Origin: Trichodesmium sp050015995
GTDB lineage: Bacteria > Cyanobacteriota > Cyanobacteriia > Cyanobacteriales > Microcoleaceae
Assembly: GCF_050015995.1 (NCBI RefSeq)
Contig: NZ_JBNHEP010000224.1
Coordinates: forward strand, 40,747-104,746
DNA length: 64,000 bases
Direction: 5' to 3'
Every line of letters begins with the position of its first letter. Positions within the stretch are counted from its first letter, which is position 1. The notes under the pieces were generated by a model, which ran no database searches, was not told the DNA's origin, and worked only from the letters and a program-made list of their open reading frames with translations. Shown one piece after another: positions 1-9,633 of the stretch. The position numbers and the translations under genes are program-made.

Positions 1-127
1 CTATAATTCCAACCATTTCATCTCTATCTAAATGTTCTAACAAGCGATCGGTAGCTAGAAAATTTTCTACAATTGGAATTACTCTATTGTGAAAAATATT
101 ATTGATACTAACAGAAACTTTAGACAT
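1..127 (-). CDS. N-terminus of an unrecognised protein, cut by the window edge
   Basis: On the minus strand an open frame starts at the ATG at 125-127 and runs off the window after 42 codons. It begins MSKVSVSINNIFHNR and continues without a stop. An AGGAG-type ribosome binding site lies about 8 bases upstream (seen on the plus strand as ctcct), which supports a real start. The visible part has no motif I recognise. It could be the start of any soluble protein. Confidence 0.55.
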   Translation of the reverse strand, partial: MSKVSVSINNIFHNRVIPIVENFLATDRLLEHLDRDEMVGII

Positions 128-502
128 AATTTTCTCCTATTTAATTTTTACATCTTTAAGTTTAGCATTTTATTTGCGTTGGCGTAGTTTTGCTTGGGAA
201 AGTTTTTGCTAAAAGTTATACCAATTCACTTTAAAAATTTCACCAAAATAAAGTATCAAGAGGAAAAGGAAGAGAAAGTTGTTTTTTCCCGTAAGCGGAA
301 CGGACTTTTATCACTAATTATCCGGACATAATCTTATACCATACTGATACAAATGTTCTTCAATCAAATTAGTATAAATACACCCAAGCAAAGTGCTATA
401 AGTCTCTTTTACAACTATTGAATTAGGAACGTTTCATATAACATTCCTACATTCTTTAACAGAGATATTTTTCCTAGTTGACAAACTCGCAAACGCTACA
501 TT
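128..502. other. Intergenic gap between two minus-strand genes
   Basis: AT-rich DNA between the partial gene and the lipoxygenase. I see no convincing ORF, RNA gene or strong hairpin. It must hold the promoter of the partial gene to its left and the 3' region of the lipoxygenase to its right. Confidence 0.5.
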
Positions 503-2452
503 TTAGATATTAATACTCTGGGGAATTTGAGAAGGCAGCAAATATTTGTATGGTGCGCGATTCAAATTGCGCTGCTCAATAGTAGCTTGAACCTGATTCA
601 GATTTGCCTGAAACTTCTCCAGTAGAGGTTTTACCTTGGAATCAGTAAAATGATTTTTCGGATATTCACCTAATTTCGTGTAATAAACAGATCCTAATAA
701 ATACACAAGATTCAGTTGTGTTTGTGCCTGCTCAAAAGGAGGCAGCAAATCCAAATAATCTTGCTCGCTCACTTGATCTTTTTTGAGAATTGAACTAGGC
801 AAATAACCAGCTAATGGAACCGCTGGAGCATAAGACATTATATCTTTTTGCGGGAAGTTAACGGCAGCGTGTTGAGCACTAGCAGTAAAAATAATTAACG
901 TTATAGCATTAATCAAATATTCTAGCGTCCTAATACTTCCATCCTCACCAAAATCAGGTACACGACCACCGTCAAAAGCCATAGCTTCAGTTGCCCAAGC
1001 TTGTAGTCGCCGATCTGCCTGAACGTCTTCATCTCTAGAATAGTAAAGATTCAGATAATCTGAAACCCATTGATGAATAGCATCCCAAACCAACAAAGCA
1101 TCATCCCGGTAAGGATAAACAGGAAGCAAATTAGGATCGTCAACGCCGCGCTGCTTCAGTTGCTCCGGTAACATAGCTCCATTAAAACCATAACTTTGCA
1201 ACCCTAATACTGTTAAAACACGAGCATTATCAATAGTAGATGAGAGTAAACCATCCACTCCACTCTTAGGAGCAATTAATTTCTCCTGAGCAGCATCATT
1301 AATTGCTAAAGTACCTTCAAAGTGAGGACGCAACAGCAGACTTAAGCAATGATTTTGCGGGAGTTGCCGATGGGTCGGTGGAATAAATGCTCCCACAAAT
1401 AAATGAGTTCTTCCTAAGTGACTTACAGCTTCGTGAAAGTTAGCATCTACTATCTCTACAATTGTTTTAGCAAATAACCAAGCATACTCAGAAGAGTTGG
1501 GAGTAAAGATGGGGTTATCTGCTCCTGGAGTTTGACCGCATTGAATAGCTACAGGACGTAATTTACGGTTTGGGTCTGAACCTTTTGGCACTGCGAATAA
1601 AGCTAGAGGAGCATAAATATACTTTTGGTATTTAGGATAAGTACCATTAAGAGCACCTTCCAAAATTTTATAGTCTGCTAAATAGAGTCGCCCTTCTTCT
1701 CCTGCTGCTGCTAATGAATCATCATTACCCATAATTTCCTGATATTGAGTTTCCGTCACCGGAAAACGTTCGTCAAGAGTTGATATCTGCTCAATCATTA
1801 GGGGGTTATAACCTGCTACTCGCATATAAGCGAATACTTCATCTTTTTCAAAAGTATAAGCGACGCTTGGTATCCCTCCTGTTTCTGGAAATAGCTCTTT
1901 ATAGGAGAAGAGCTTTTGATAATCCTCAAGACTCGTTGCATGACCTTCTGGACTTCCTTCTTTTAATACTTCTGTAGCTTTCTCCAAAATAACATTCAAT
2001 ATTGACAGACCATTTTCCTTCAGGAGGGAGACAAAAAGGTCATCTATTTCACGAAAATCGTTAGGTATTCCTTGATTCAAAAATTGTTGAGTTATTAATA
2101 AATTTTGACTCAACAATAATTGGAGAAAAAATGGTATAGTTTTACTATCCTCTTCAATTTTTATTGATTTTATCTCCTTATAGATTACTTCTAAAATATA
2201 TTTAATTACATCGTCTCTTACCCCTCTATTTCCTCGGTTTCCTCGGTTTGTAATTAGGGTATTTAGAAACAGAAGACGTATATTCTTTACCAATAATAAA
2301 TACCATTCTTTAGAAGGCTGTTCTCGATCTGGTAATTTATCCACCATTGCCACAGGAGGAATGTGGTTATAGTTATATTGATATTCTTGTTTGGCTACTT
2401 CTAAATTATGATTGACTGATGAACTTGTAGTATCCGTCGATGAGTTAGTCAT
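503..2452 (-). CDS. Lipoxygenase family protein
   Basis: Non-haem iron lipoxygenase, expected to oxygenate polyunsaturated fatty acids to hydroperoxides. The 649-residue protein carries the family iron ligands. H340 and H345 sit in the HEAVSHLGRTH segment, H528 and N532 in SAQHAAVNFPQ, and the chain ends in isoleucine (I649), the fifth ligand supplied by the C-terminal carboxylate. The length matches bacterial catalytic-domain-only enzymes. The first 180 residues are divergent and include a short NRGNRGNRG repeat (residues 69-77) from a tandem DNA repeat. There is no obvious signal peptide. It stands alone, with mtnP upstream on the same strand but 108 bp away. Regiospecificity cannot be told from sequence alone. 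Confidence 0.93.
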   Translation of the reverse strand: MTNSSTDTTSSSVNHNLEVAKQEYQYNYNHIPPVAMVDKLPDREQPSKEWYLLLVKNIRLLFLNTLITNRGNRGNRGVRDDVIKYILEVIYKEIKSIKIEEDSKTIPFFLQLLLSQNLLITQQFLNQGIPNDFREIDDLFVSLLKENGLSILNVILEKATEVLKEGSPEGHATSLEDYQKLFSYKELFPETGGIPSVAYTFEKDEVFAYMRVAGYNPLMIEQISTLDERFPVTETQYQEIMGNDDSLAAAGEEGRLYLADYKILEGALNGTYPKYQKYIYAPLALFAVPKGSDPNRKLRPVAIQCGQTPGADNPIFTPNSSEYAWLFAKTIVEIVDANFHEAVSHLGRTHLFVGAFIPPTHRQLPQNHCLSLLLRPHFEGTLAINDAAQEKLIAPKSGVDGLLSSTIDNARVLTVLGLQSYGFNGAMLPEQLKQRGVDDPNLLPVYPYRDDALLVWDAIHQWVSDYLNLYYSRDEDVQADRRLQAWATEAMAFDGGRVPDFGEDGSIRTLEYLINAITLIIFTASAQHAAVNFPQKDIMSYAPAVPLAGYLPSSILKKDQVSEQDYLDLLPPFEQAQTQLNLVYLLGSVYYTKLGEYPKNHFTDSKVKPLLEKFQANLNQVQATIEQRNLNRAPYKYLLPSQIPQSINI

Positions 2453-2560
2453 GTTGAATAAATGTCTTTTGCTCAGAATTAGGTATAGTTTATCAAGAAA
2501 TGAGTAATGAGTCAGGTAGGGTTTTGGTCAGCAAACTCCTACACACTTGTTTTTTCAACA

Positions 2561-3433
2561 TCAAATATACTTTTGTAATAATAATCCCAACTTTTCCTTA
2601 GTTGTAGCAGGTACTTTATCCAAAGGAGTCAAAATGGCATTTTTCAAAGCTGAATGAGAATCAGAAACAAACTGATGTTCATTCAACCTCCGCACGGTTT
2701 CCTGAATAACTTTTTGGGCATTCACAGCATTCTTCTTTAAATTATCAATCACCATTTCTACACTCACGCTATCATGCTCGTCATGCCAACAATCATAATC
2801 TGTAGATAAAGCTAGAGTTGCATAAGCTATTTCCGCTTCCCTTGCTAACTTTGCCTCTGGCAAGTTTGTCATCCCGATAACTGTTGCACCCCAACTACGA
2901 TATAAATTCGACTCCGCCTTGGTAGAAAAAGCAGGACCCTCCATACATAAATAAGTGCCACTGCGATGCACATTTACATCTGGCAAGTTCAAACTTTCTG
3001 CAGCATCCGCCAGCATTTTTGCTAGTTGAGGACAAGTAGGATTTTCAAAAGTAATATGTGCTACTATTCCTTCACCAAAAAATGTAGATACCCGACCTTT
3101 TGTCCGGTCAATGAACTGGTCTACTACTACTAAGTCTAGTGGTTTGACTTCTTCTTTGAGAGAACCTACTGCAGAAGCAGAGATTAAATATTCCACACCC
3201 AAACTTTTCATACCATAGATATTGGCACGAAATGGTAATTCAGATGGTAATAATCTGTGGTTGCGATCGTGTCTGGAGAGAAACGCTACTCTTGTTCCTT
3301 CTAAAGTACCAACAATGAAAGCATCAGAGGGAGAGCCAAAAGGAGTATCTACCTTTATCTCTTCTACATCTTTAAGTTCTGCCATTTTGTATAAACCACT
3401 ACCGCCAATAATGCCAATCTTTACTTCAGTCAT
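2561..3433 (-). CDS. mtnP: S-methyl-5'-thioadenosine phosphorylase
   Basis: Cleaves 5'-methylthioadenosine, the by-product of polyamine synthesis, with phosphate to adenine and methylthioribose-1-phosphate: the entry to methionine salvage. The 290-residue protein begins with the phosphate-binding GIIGGSGLY loop (residues 7-15). It carries CMEGPAFST and GMTNLPEAKLAREAEI, the base and ribose site of MTAP/PNP family enzymes, followed by the STDYD segment. The length is typical. The ATG start gives the expected family N-terminus. No other methionine-salvage genes lie nearby, so it seems to be a single transcription unit. Confidence 0.95.
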   Translation of the reverse strand: MTEVKIGIIGGSGLYKMAELKDVEEIKVDTPFGSPSDAFIVGTLEGTRVAFLSRHDRNHRLLPSELPFRANIYGMKSLGVEYLISASAVGSLKEEVKPLDLVVVDQFIDRTKGRVSTFFGEGIVAHITFENPTCPQLAKMLADAAESLNLPDVNVHRSGTYLCMEGPAFSTKAESNLYRSWGATVIGMTNLPEAKLAREAEIAYATLALSTDYDCWHDEHDSVSVEMVIDNLKKNAVNAQKVIQETVRRLNEHQFVSDSHSALKNAILTPLDKVPATTKEKLGLLLQKYI

Positions 3434-3576
3434 ACTTTGATTACCTAATATTCCTCTTACTCCAAATATTTTATATTATGTCTGGTTGAATACCCACAAA
3501 TAATCGGTAATAGGGAACAGAGAATTGGAAATAGGCAACAGATAATACCAAATTTAAAAAATATCGCTACATTCAA

Positions 3577-3916
3577 CAATTAATAATTAATAATTAATAA
3601 TTAATAATTACCTCTTCTGATAACAGATAGGATTGCCTAAAAGGAATTTTTTTTCTTCTCTTGGTCGATTGGATATGGCGACGAAACCTCGCCATCCCAT
3701 CCTAGGTCATGCTCCGCAAAGGACCGCTGTCTTGGTCGATTGGATATGGCGTTTCGCTCCGCGACATGAAAAGCGTTAGCGTTAGCGAAGCTCCTCTTAC
3801 AGAGGAGCGGCTCTGTCAATAGCGGGAAACCTCGCCATCCCATCGTGACGGAATGCTCCGCTTTCCGACCGCTTTTTTTCCATGAATGGAGAGGCTTTAT
3901 ACCTTAATTTTTCCGT
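3577..3916. repeat. Dispersed modular structured repeat, copy A
   Basis: Starts with a run of the heptamer AATTAAT, then ATTACCTCTTCT, an A/T-rich leader, and two related modules. Each module has GATTGGATATGG, a variable spacer, CATCCCATCCT, then an ATGCTCCGCaaa..GACCGCT block. It ends with a CTCC..GGAG hairpin, a GGCTTTA..CCTTAATTTTTC tail and a GTAA. The short ORF across it has no protein character. Related copies lie at 5307, 17829, 19240, 19669 and 23203. The rest of the 3434-4405 gap is AT-rich with nothing I can name. Confidence 0.75.
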
Positions 3917-4405
3917 AAAATTCTCTGCAAAACTATAACTATTCAGATATTTGCGCACCTTCTAACACTTACCACATAATAACAAACTTAATGTAGCAAC
4001 ATTTGTATGAAATAGGTATCACAGGGGAATATTTAAGATATTTTGCAGGAGTAGAGAGGAGAACATTTTGATTACGATCAATCCAGTAGACTTGATATTA
4101 CGGGATATAAGTTCGTATTATTTCGCGCCAACTGACTGTTTAGTGATACTAATTGTTACAAAACATCAAAAAAACCTATATCCTGATTAGATCAGTAATT
4201 ATCTGTAATCTTTACTAAATCTTTATAAAAACTACCGGATTTTTATCGTAATGTAGTGAAATATCTATTGATAGTTTTTATCAATATCATAATTATATCC
4301 TTTCTTTTTCTCTGGCCCACAGATTTTTTCATCTTTCTGGGGGTATCTAGGATTGATCGAATATTTTTTGTTTGTCTCAAATTTATCTAAATTTAATTAG
4401 GAAAT

Positions 4406-4612
4406 ATGAATAATCTCAAAGTTGAAGCCAGAACAACTCCCCTAGAATCAGTTGTAAAAAATATTTTGGCAGTTCGGAAAATTTCTGCCAGCGATCGCCA
4501 GGTTTTAAGATTAGCTTTATTCTCGCTTCATTCTTTAACTGTTACAGAACAAGACCAGATTCAACAAGTTTATGAAGAATTAGAAGCCGGACGAATTAGT
4601 CTGATAAAGTAA
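4406..4612 (+). CDS. Small conserved-looking hypothetical protein (68 aa)
   Basis: A 68-residue soluble protein starting MNNLKVEARTTPLESVV, without cysteines or membrane segments. It is predicted mainly helical and ends LEAGRISLIK. The ATG is preceded by TTAGGAAAT, a usable ribosome binding site, and the body contains a GCGATCGC site as genes here often do. I know of no function. The composition and the helix-rich C-terminal half (VTEQDQIQQVYEELEAG) look like real coding sequence rather than chance. It stands alone between repeat-filled gaps. Confidence 0.7.
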   Translation: MNNLKVEARTTPLESVVKNILAVRKISASDRQVLRLALFSLHSLTVTEQDQIQQVYEELEAGRISLIK

Positions 4613-5306
4613 TGGAAGTTTGAAATTTCTACCAAATTTATTGGTTATGAGCATTGAGTATTAGTTCAGAGTAGAGAATTAATTTTTGAGAATTTTATCC
4701 TTTTCCCTTACTTTTGCTCCATCAAACATATTTATGTTTGCTCAACATTTCAGTTAGTCATCAAGTTGCTCCGAAGTTAATCACTTATTATTAGTTATCA
4801 GATTTAATAATTTTCATAACTTTGATAATATCAGCTTTAATGGCCGCATTTTAGGAAAAGAACAAAGAACACTGAATAATTTATTGATCGAGATTTTAAC
4901 AATTAGGATTTACAGAAAACAAGGTATTTCTATTATTACAAGTGAAAGCATTTGCGGAGTTGTCCGTCAGGAAAGTAATCTCAAGTCAATACTTTCGTGC
5001 TAGATGCCTAATGCCAAATCTCAGCCATTTTTGCTACATCTTCTTCAGAGCAGGGAGTAGGCAGCACAGAGCAGAAAGCAGGAAAATTAAGAATAAGATA
5101 GATATATTCACTTCATCTCTATAATCTTTAAAAACATTACTGAAGCTTACTTATTACTTAATAACTGAAGTTCAATAAAACAATTATAATTAGGTTTGTA
5201 GTTACGCTGTAGTGCCAGACATATATTTAGGGTGCGGTTAGCGCAACTAGAAACAAAGACTTTTTTATAATTAATTATCCTTAAGCGGAGCTACCCCCGA
5301 AGGGGT

Positions 5307-5573
5307 TCAATAATTAATAATTAATAATTAATAATTACCTCTTCTTAAAGCATTGAGGATTGGTTAAAAGGAATTTTTTTGTTCTCAAGGGGAGATTGAA
5401 TATGGTTAGGTTTCTGATGCATCCCATCCTAGGTCATGCTCCGCAAAGGACCGCTCTCTTGGTCGATTGGATATGGTTAGGTAACCTATCCATCCCATCC
5501 TAAGGTCATGCTTCGCTTGCCGACCGCTTTTTTCTCCTATGTAGGAGAGGCTTTAAACCTTAATTTTTCGGTA
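5307..5573. repeat. Dispersed modular structured repeat, copy B
   Basis: Same architecture as the copy at 3577: AATTAAT heptamers, ATTACCTCTTCTTAAA, GGGGAGATTGAATATGG, CATCCCATCCTAGGTC, the ATGCTCCGCAAAGGACCGCT block, a second module CTTGGTCGATTGGATATGG..CATCCCATCCT, and the CTCC..GGAG plus CTTTAAACCTTAATTTTTCGGTAA tail. A short palindromic GCGGAGCTACCCCCGAAGGGG segment lies just upstream (about 5284). The remainder of the 4613-5624 gap is AT-rich. The 60-codon ORF at 4942 within it lacks protein character. Confidence 0.75.
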
Positions 5574-5624
5574 AATGATATAAGTTATGAAGAATTTTAA
5601 TTAATTAATTTTCATTCCTTAGTT

Positions 5625-6461
5625 CTACCGCAAAAGCCAAAACCCACTATAAGTCATTCCAGAATCATCAGGTTGCACTAACAAGAAATGTAACCCCTGA
5701 CTCTGTTGTTTTCTCTGTTCATAAACTTGAGCTGCTCCTGATACTTCCTTGTCTGAGAAAGTAGCAACTACCCACCGATCTACTAAACCTGCCTCTAAGA
5801 TTAATCCATCAGGATCGCCAGGAATATACTTTAAAAGGTATGGTCGCGCTACTTCTAACCACCTAGCTAATCTCATAGACTGACGACCACCATCTATAAC
5901 TACCCCTGGTATTGGCAGTGTTGAAGATAATCCTAAATTTAACGGTAAAAGAAATTTTGGTGCTTCTAAAATAGGTATGGGGCGTTCAATAATATCCTCA
6001 ATATTACTAGCGGGTAATGAAGCAAATCTCCAGCGATCGCCCCACAAATTTTCGGCTAATGGTACAGGTGGAGGAGCGTCTAATACTAAGGGGTCGTAAA
6101 ATTCCCCAGTGTATGTTTCCATATCCTGATATTGTTGCACCCTCTCCACTAACCATTGTTTTAAAGCTATTGTGCGTCTGGTCGGTTGGACTTTTAACCC
6201 TAATATTTGAGCTGCAGTTTCTATTAACCCCAAAGACTGAGGTCGAAATACTTGAATTATATCTGGTAAATTCTGGTCTTGACCTACTTTTTGCAGTTGT
6301 GCCACGAGCCAATTAGCGTTAACTTCTGACTGAGGACACATAGCAATAAATTCTAAGCTACGAGTGGGAGTGCAAATTAATAATTCCCATAATTGTTGGT
6401 CTTGTTTATCTTTAAGGGGACGGCGGTAATAATCTACTTGCCAAATAGTTGTAGTGTCCAT
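5625..6461 (-). CDS. Tab2/Atab2 family RNA-binding protein
   Basis: Cyanobacterial member of the Tab2/Atab2 family (DUF1092). In Chlamydomonas, Tab2 is needed for translation of the photosystem I mRNA psaB, and plant Atab2 acts on photosystem I and II synthesis. In cyanobacteria the role is inferred to be in photosystem gene expression. The 278-residue protein shows the family's opening IWQVDYYRRPLKDKQDQQLW, a middle GEFYDPLVLDAPPPVPLAENLWGDRW region, GLILEAGLVDRWVVATF and the terminal GFWLLR. The length is typical. It is transcribed alone. A HIP1-type gcgatcgcc lies in frame near 6041. Confidence 0.9.
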   Translation of the reverse strand: MDTTTIWQVDYYRRPLKDKQDQQLWELLICTPTRSLEFIAMCPQSEVNANWLVAQLQKVGQDQNLPDIIQVFRPQSLGLIETAAQILGLKVQPTRRTIALKQWLVERVQQYQDMETYTGEFYDPLVLDAPPPVPLAENLWGDRWRFASLPASNIEDIIERPIPILEAPKFLLPLNLGLSSTLPIPGVVIDGGRQSMRLARWLEVARPYLLKYIPGDPDGLILEAGLVDRWVVATFSDKEVSGAAQVYEQRKQQSQGLHFLLVQPDDSGMTYSGFWLLR

Positions 6462-6502
6462 TTATTTTGAAGGAAGAGGGAAGAGGGAAGAGGGAAATCC
6501 AG

Positions 6503-6613
6503 TAGTGGACTGACACACCTTAAATGGCGCATTAAAAAAAATAGTCAAATCTTCCCATAACAAGAATTATACGAAAAAAGCGCTCTGCACAGTTTTAGCT
6601 GTGTCAATCCAAT
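6503..6613. repeat. MITE with IS630-like ends
   Basis: Begins TAGTGGACTGACACACCTT and closes with GCACAGTTTTAGCTGTGTC followed by an atcca end, so the two ends are imperfect inverted repeats. They resemble the ends of the full IS at 29413-31092. Only about 110 bp, no coding capacity. It directly abuts the 76-bp tandem array. AAGAGGG heptamers lie just before it (about 6471-6495). Confidence 0.7.
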
Positions 6614-6880
6614 ACTATTGCGTATATCGCAATAGTTAATTCATTTTATGAAGCACTCCGCCAGAGGAGATGGGTAGTGAAATTTTCCGACTATTGCTCT
6701 ATACGCAATAGTTAATTCATTTTATGAAGCACTCCGCCAGAAGAGATGGGTAGTGAAATTTTCCGACTATTGCTCTATACGCAATAGTTAATTCATTTTA
6801 TGAAGCATCCCGCCAGAGGAGATGAATCGTAAAATTTTCCGACTATTGCCTTAAGAGCAATAATCAATTTATTTTCTGAA
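6614..6880. repeat. 76-bp tandem hairpin array upstream of avtA
   Basis: Three full copies of a 76-bp unit (6614-6689, 6690-6765, 6766-6841) and a decayed partial fourth. Every unit opens with the inverted repeat ACTATTGC - 7 bases - GCAATAGT (the fourth has GCAATAAT), followed by TTCATTTTATGAAGCA.CCGCCAGA and GATGGGTAGTGAAATTTTCCG. The array ends about 70 bp before avtA, so it lies where the promoter or leader should be. A regulatory role is possible but not shown. Confidence 0.85.
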
Positions 6881-6953
6881 CTTACTAGACCTTAACTCTT
6901 TAAGGATTTTAGCTAAAATTAACCAAATGTCAATCTATTTTTAATTGAATCCT

Positions 6954-8243
6954 ATGATTAATCCTGCTTTGAGTCAATTTGGTACAACAATGTCTCGCCT
7001 TACAGGTGTGCGAGCTATTATGGCGGATATTATTGCCACTTTACGAGCGGGTCAAGGTCAGGAATTTCTTAACTTCAGTTCTGGAAATCCTCTAGTTTTG
7101 CCAGAGGTAGAAAAATTGTGGAAGAGTTGTACCACAAAATTATTGGCAACTCCAGAATATGGGGAAGTAGTAGGGCGTTACGGTTCGTCTCAGGGTTATC
7201 AACCGTTTATTGATGCAGTTGTTAATGATTTTAATTCTCGCTATGGATTGAGTTTGAGCAATCGCAACGTTTTGATTACTCCAGGTTCTCAGTCTATATA
7301 TTTCTATGCTGCCAATGCTTTTGGAGGATATACTGACAGCCAAACTCTGAAAAAAATTGTCTTACCCCTTAGTCCAGATTATACTGGTTATGGTGGAGTT
7401 AGTTTAGTCCCAGAGGCAGTAGTTGCATATAAACCAACTCTGGAAATTGATACTGAGGGTCATCGCTTCAAATATTGTCCTGACTTTAGTCAACTGGTCA
7501 TTGATGAAAATACTGGTTGTGTCATTTTCTCACGCCCCTGTAACCCTACTGGCAATGTTATTAGTGTTGATGAGGTAAAGAAAATTGCCCATCAAGCTGC
7601 TGTTTATGATGTGCCAGTATTTGTGGATGCTGCTTATGCTCCTCCGTATCCAGGGTTAAATTTTGTCGAGATGGAACCTGTTTTTGGGGAAAATATTGTT
7701 CATTGTATGAGTTTATCAAAAGCTGGACTTCCTGGGGAAAGAATTGGTATTGCTATTGGCGATGAAGGAATAATTGAGGTTTTGCAGGCGTTTCAGACTA
7801 ATATGTGTATCCATTCTCCTCGTTATGGACAGGCGATCGCTACGGATGCAATTAATTCTGGCGCTCTGGCAGAAATTTCTACTCAAGTGATTCGGCCTTT
7901 TTATCAAAATAAATTTTCGATTTTAGAATCAACTTTAGAAAAAGCTTTACCAAAAAATTTGCCCTGGTTTCTTCATCGTTTTGAGGGAGCTATTTTTGCT
8001 TGGTTGTGGTTGAAAGATTTACCGATGACTGACTGGGATCTTTACCAAAAGTTGAAGGAAGTGGGGGTTATTGTTGTGCCTGGTAGTTCATTTTTCCCTG
8101 GTTTACGGGAAGAATGGGTTCATAAACAAGAGTGTATTCGGATTAGTTTGACGGCTTCTGATGAGGATATTGAAGAGGGAATGAAACGTTTGGCGAAGAC
8201 GATAATTTCTATTTTTGAAAGTGCCTCAGCTAACTTTAGTTAA
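6954..8243 (+). CDS. avtA: Valine--pyruvate aminotransferase
   Basis: Fold-type I PLP aminotransferase that interconverts valine + pyruvate and 2-oxoisovalerate + alanine. Numbered from the TTG at 6945, it has the family markers CNPTGN (N200), VDAAYAPP (D228, Y231) and the lysine that binds PLP in SLSKAGLPGERIG (K259). It closely matches E. coli AvtA in pattern: GSQS near 115, CMSLSK, EGAIFAWLWLKDLP, VPGSSFFPGL. The TTG at 6945 is in frame three codons earlier, but the ATG at 6954 is the better start (429 aa). Neither has a strong Shine-Dalgarno. The 76-bp array lies just upstream. Confidence 0.9.
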   Translation: MINPALSQFGTTMSRLTGVRAIMADIIATLRAGQGQEFLNFSSGNPLVLPEVEKLWKSCTTKLLATPEYGEVVGRYGSSQGYQPFIDAVVNDFNSRYGLSLSNRNVLITPGSQSIYFYAANAFGGYTDSQTLKKIVLPLSPDYTGYGGVSLVPEAVVAYKPTLEIDTEGHRFKYCPDFSQLVIDENTGCVIFSRPCNPTGNVISVDEVKKIAHQAAVYDVPVFVDAAYAPPYPGLNFVEMEPVFGENIVHCMSLSKAGLPGERIGIAIGDEGIIEVLQAFQTNMCIHSPRYGQAIATDAINSGALAEISTQVIRPFYQNKFSILESTLEKALPKNLPWFLHRFEGAIFAWLWLKDLPMTDWDLYQKLKEVGVIVVPGSSFFPGLREEWVHKQECIRISLTASDEDIEEGMKRLAKTIISIFESASANFS

Positions 8244-8449
8244 TATAGCTATTACCAAAGTGCAATAAGCGTAGGTTGGGTTTCGTTCCTCAACCCAACA
8301 GACATGTCAGAAAAGAGGGAGTAGGAACTAGGAAATAGGGGGGGGGGGAAATTAATGATTTATGTAAATAAACTATGATTTTATTCTTGATTATTGAAGA
8401 TGTCTAATACAGCTATATAAATCCTAAATGATTTGTGAAAAAAAACTGT

Positions 8450-8504
8450 AGGGGTTTAGTCTTTTAATCCAATTTTCGCTGGGATTTGGAGACAAAACCC
8501 CTAG
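8450..8504. repeat. Palindromic repeat between genes
   Basis: TAGGGGTTTAGTCT and GAGACAAAACCCCTA face each other, with inner arms AATCC/GGGATT. The whole could fold as one hairpin. Shorter relatives (GGGGTTTGG..CCAAACCCC) occur near 29380. Function unknown. A GTAGGTTGGGTTTCGTTCC segment near 8270 recurs inverted near 58735. Confidence 0.6.
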
Positions 8505-8970
8505 GTTAACGAAGTCAGAAGTTGTTTTTGTAAAGGCGATTTGAGCAAGCCTCCAAAAACATTTCGCCCATCAAGGTGGGCTGGCGTGACCCAATTTTTT
8601 TGATAAAATATTACAACTTACAAGATATTTAAGTACCTAAACAAAATTATTTACCTATTCTGATTCTCTGGAATCTTTAGAAAGCAAAGAATTCAGCTTG
8701 TATAAATGTGTAATTAATTTTGTTTACCTGCTTAGGTTTGCTATATTACTAAATTTAGAGTCAACAATAATGTTACAATTGGGGCGATTTTTCTAGTAGT
8801 CTGGCTATTCCTGATAAGGTTTACTTGAAAGCTTCTGTTATTTATCAAGGTTGAAAAGAAACTTATCAGTTTGTTGAATACATTAAGGAAGTTGTAATAG
8901 TATAGACTAGGATTTAGACACAAGGAACTCAGAAACCTGATTTTTGTAAATATCTGTTGTTAAAATATAC

Positions 8971-9073
8971 AGCATATTCCAAGTATATGAAGTAGAGATA
9001 TTAACAATTAAATTTTCCCAGTGTGGGCACCTTGCCCGCTATGAGTGTACCTCACAAAATGGAATCCGCTGTA
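8971..9073 (+). repeat. Dispersed repeat, inverted partner near 58.8 kb
   Basis: The segment with ATATTCCAAGTATATGAAGT, AGATATTAACAATTAAAT, GCCCGCTATGAGTGTACCTCA and TGGAATCCGCTGT matches, reverse-complemented, the DNA at about 58783-58873. It is non-coding. The rest of the 8244-9153 gap is AT-rich with a run of G at about 8340 and no supported gene. Confidence 0.6.
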
Positions 9074-9153
9074 AGATTTATTATAAAAACTGGGTTTCTT
9101 TGCGTCACTCCTAATAGACTTTAAACAATATACATAAAAGGAGTATAAAATAT

Positions 9154-9633
9154 ATGAGCGCCTCAATTTATAGTATTTCTATTGAATCGACTGTGGGAAT
9201 TGCTAGACATTATTTTATTTCGTCTGACGAAATGTTTGAAAATTCAATTGGATGGGGTCCTCAAGGAATTGAATATCAGGGAAAAGGGGCAGAATTAACG
9301 GTTGAAGAAGAACAACGAGCTTGTGAATATTTACACAAATTTGGCAAGTATAATATTCATACTAATAATTGTGAAATGTTTGCTTGGTATGTGATTACTG
9401 GAAAACATTATTCTGGGCAAATTAAAGAAAAATTTCAGACTGCAATTGGAGCTAAAATGGTTTCTCTTGTACAACCTGTTTTGACAGCTAGAGAAATAGT
9501 TAATCATCAGTATGAACAAGCAATAGTTCGTAAATTTAATGAAGACCTAGAAAAAGCAAAACTTGTTCGGTTAAAATCAGAGCAAGCAATGCGTGATGAT
9601 TTTTGGAAAAAAAGAGATGCTAAGGAAAACTAG
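9154..9633 (+). CDS. LRAT-like/NlpC-P60-type fold protein, hypothetical
   Basis: A 159-residue protein with a strong ribosome binding site (AAAGGAG about 9 bases before ATG). The central YNIHTNNCEMFAWYVITGKH segment (NC at 72-73) resembles the NCE.F motif with the catalytic cysteine of LRAT-like acyltransferases (NlpC/P60 superfamily). The N-terminal part is shorter than a full LRAT domain, and the upstream catalytic histidine usual in the family is not obvious. The protein may therefore be truncated or non-catalytic. The last 50 residues are charged and probably helical (EQAIVRKFNEDLEKAKLVRL). No neighbours give a functional hint. Confidence 0.7.
   Translation: MSASIYSISIESTVGIARHYFISSDEMFENSIGWGPQGIEYQGKGAELTVEEEQRACEYLHKFGKYNIHTNNCEMFAWYVITGKHYSGQIKEKFQTAIGAKMVSLVQPVLTAREIVNHQYEQAIVRKFNEDLEKAKLVRLKSEQAMRDDFWKKRDAKEN

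Noticed and set aside
3637..3843. 68-codon minus-strand ORF
   Set aside because: It is read entirely from copy A of the modular repeat; sequence and composition follow the repeat, not protein coding.
4942..5124. 60-codon ORF
   Set aside because: Low-complexity, no ribosome binding site, no protein-like pattern.
6614..6880. Possible CRISPR array
   Set aside because: The 76-bp unit is repeated in full, with no unique spacers and no cas genes.
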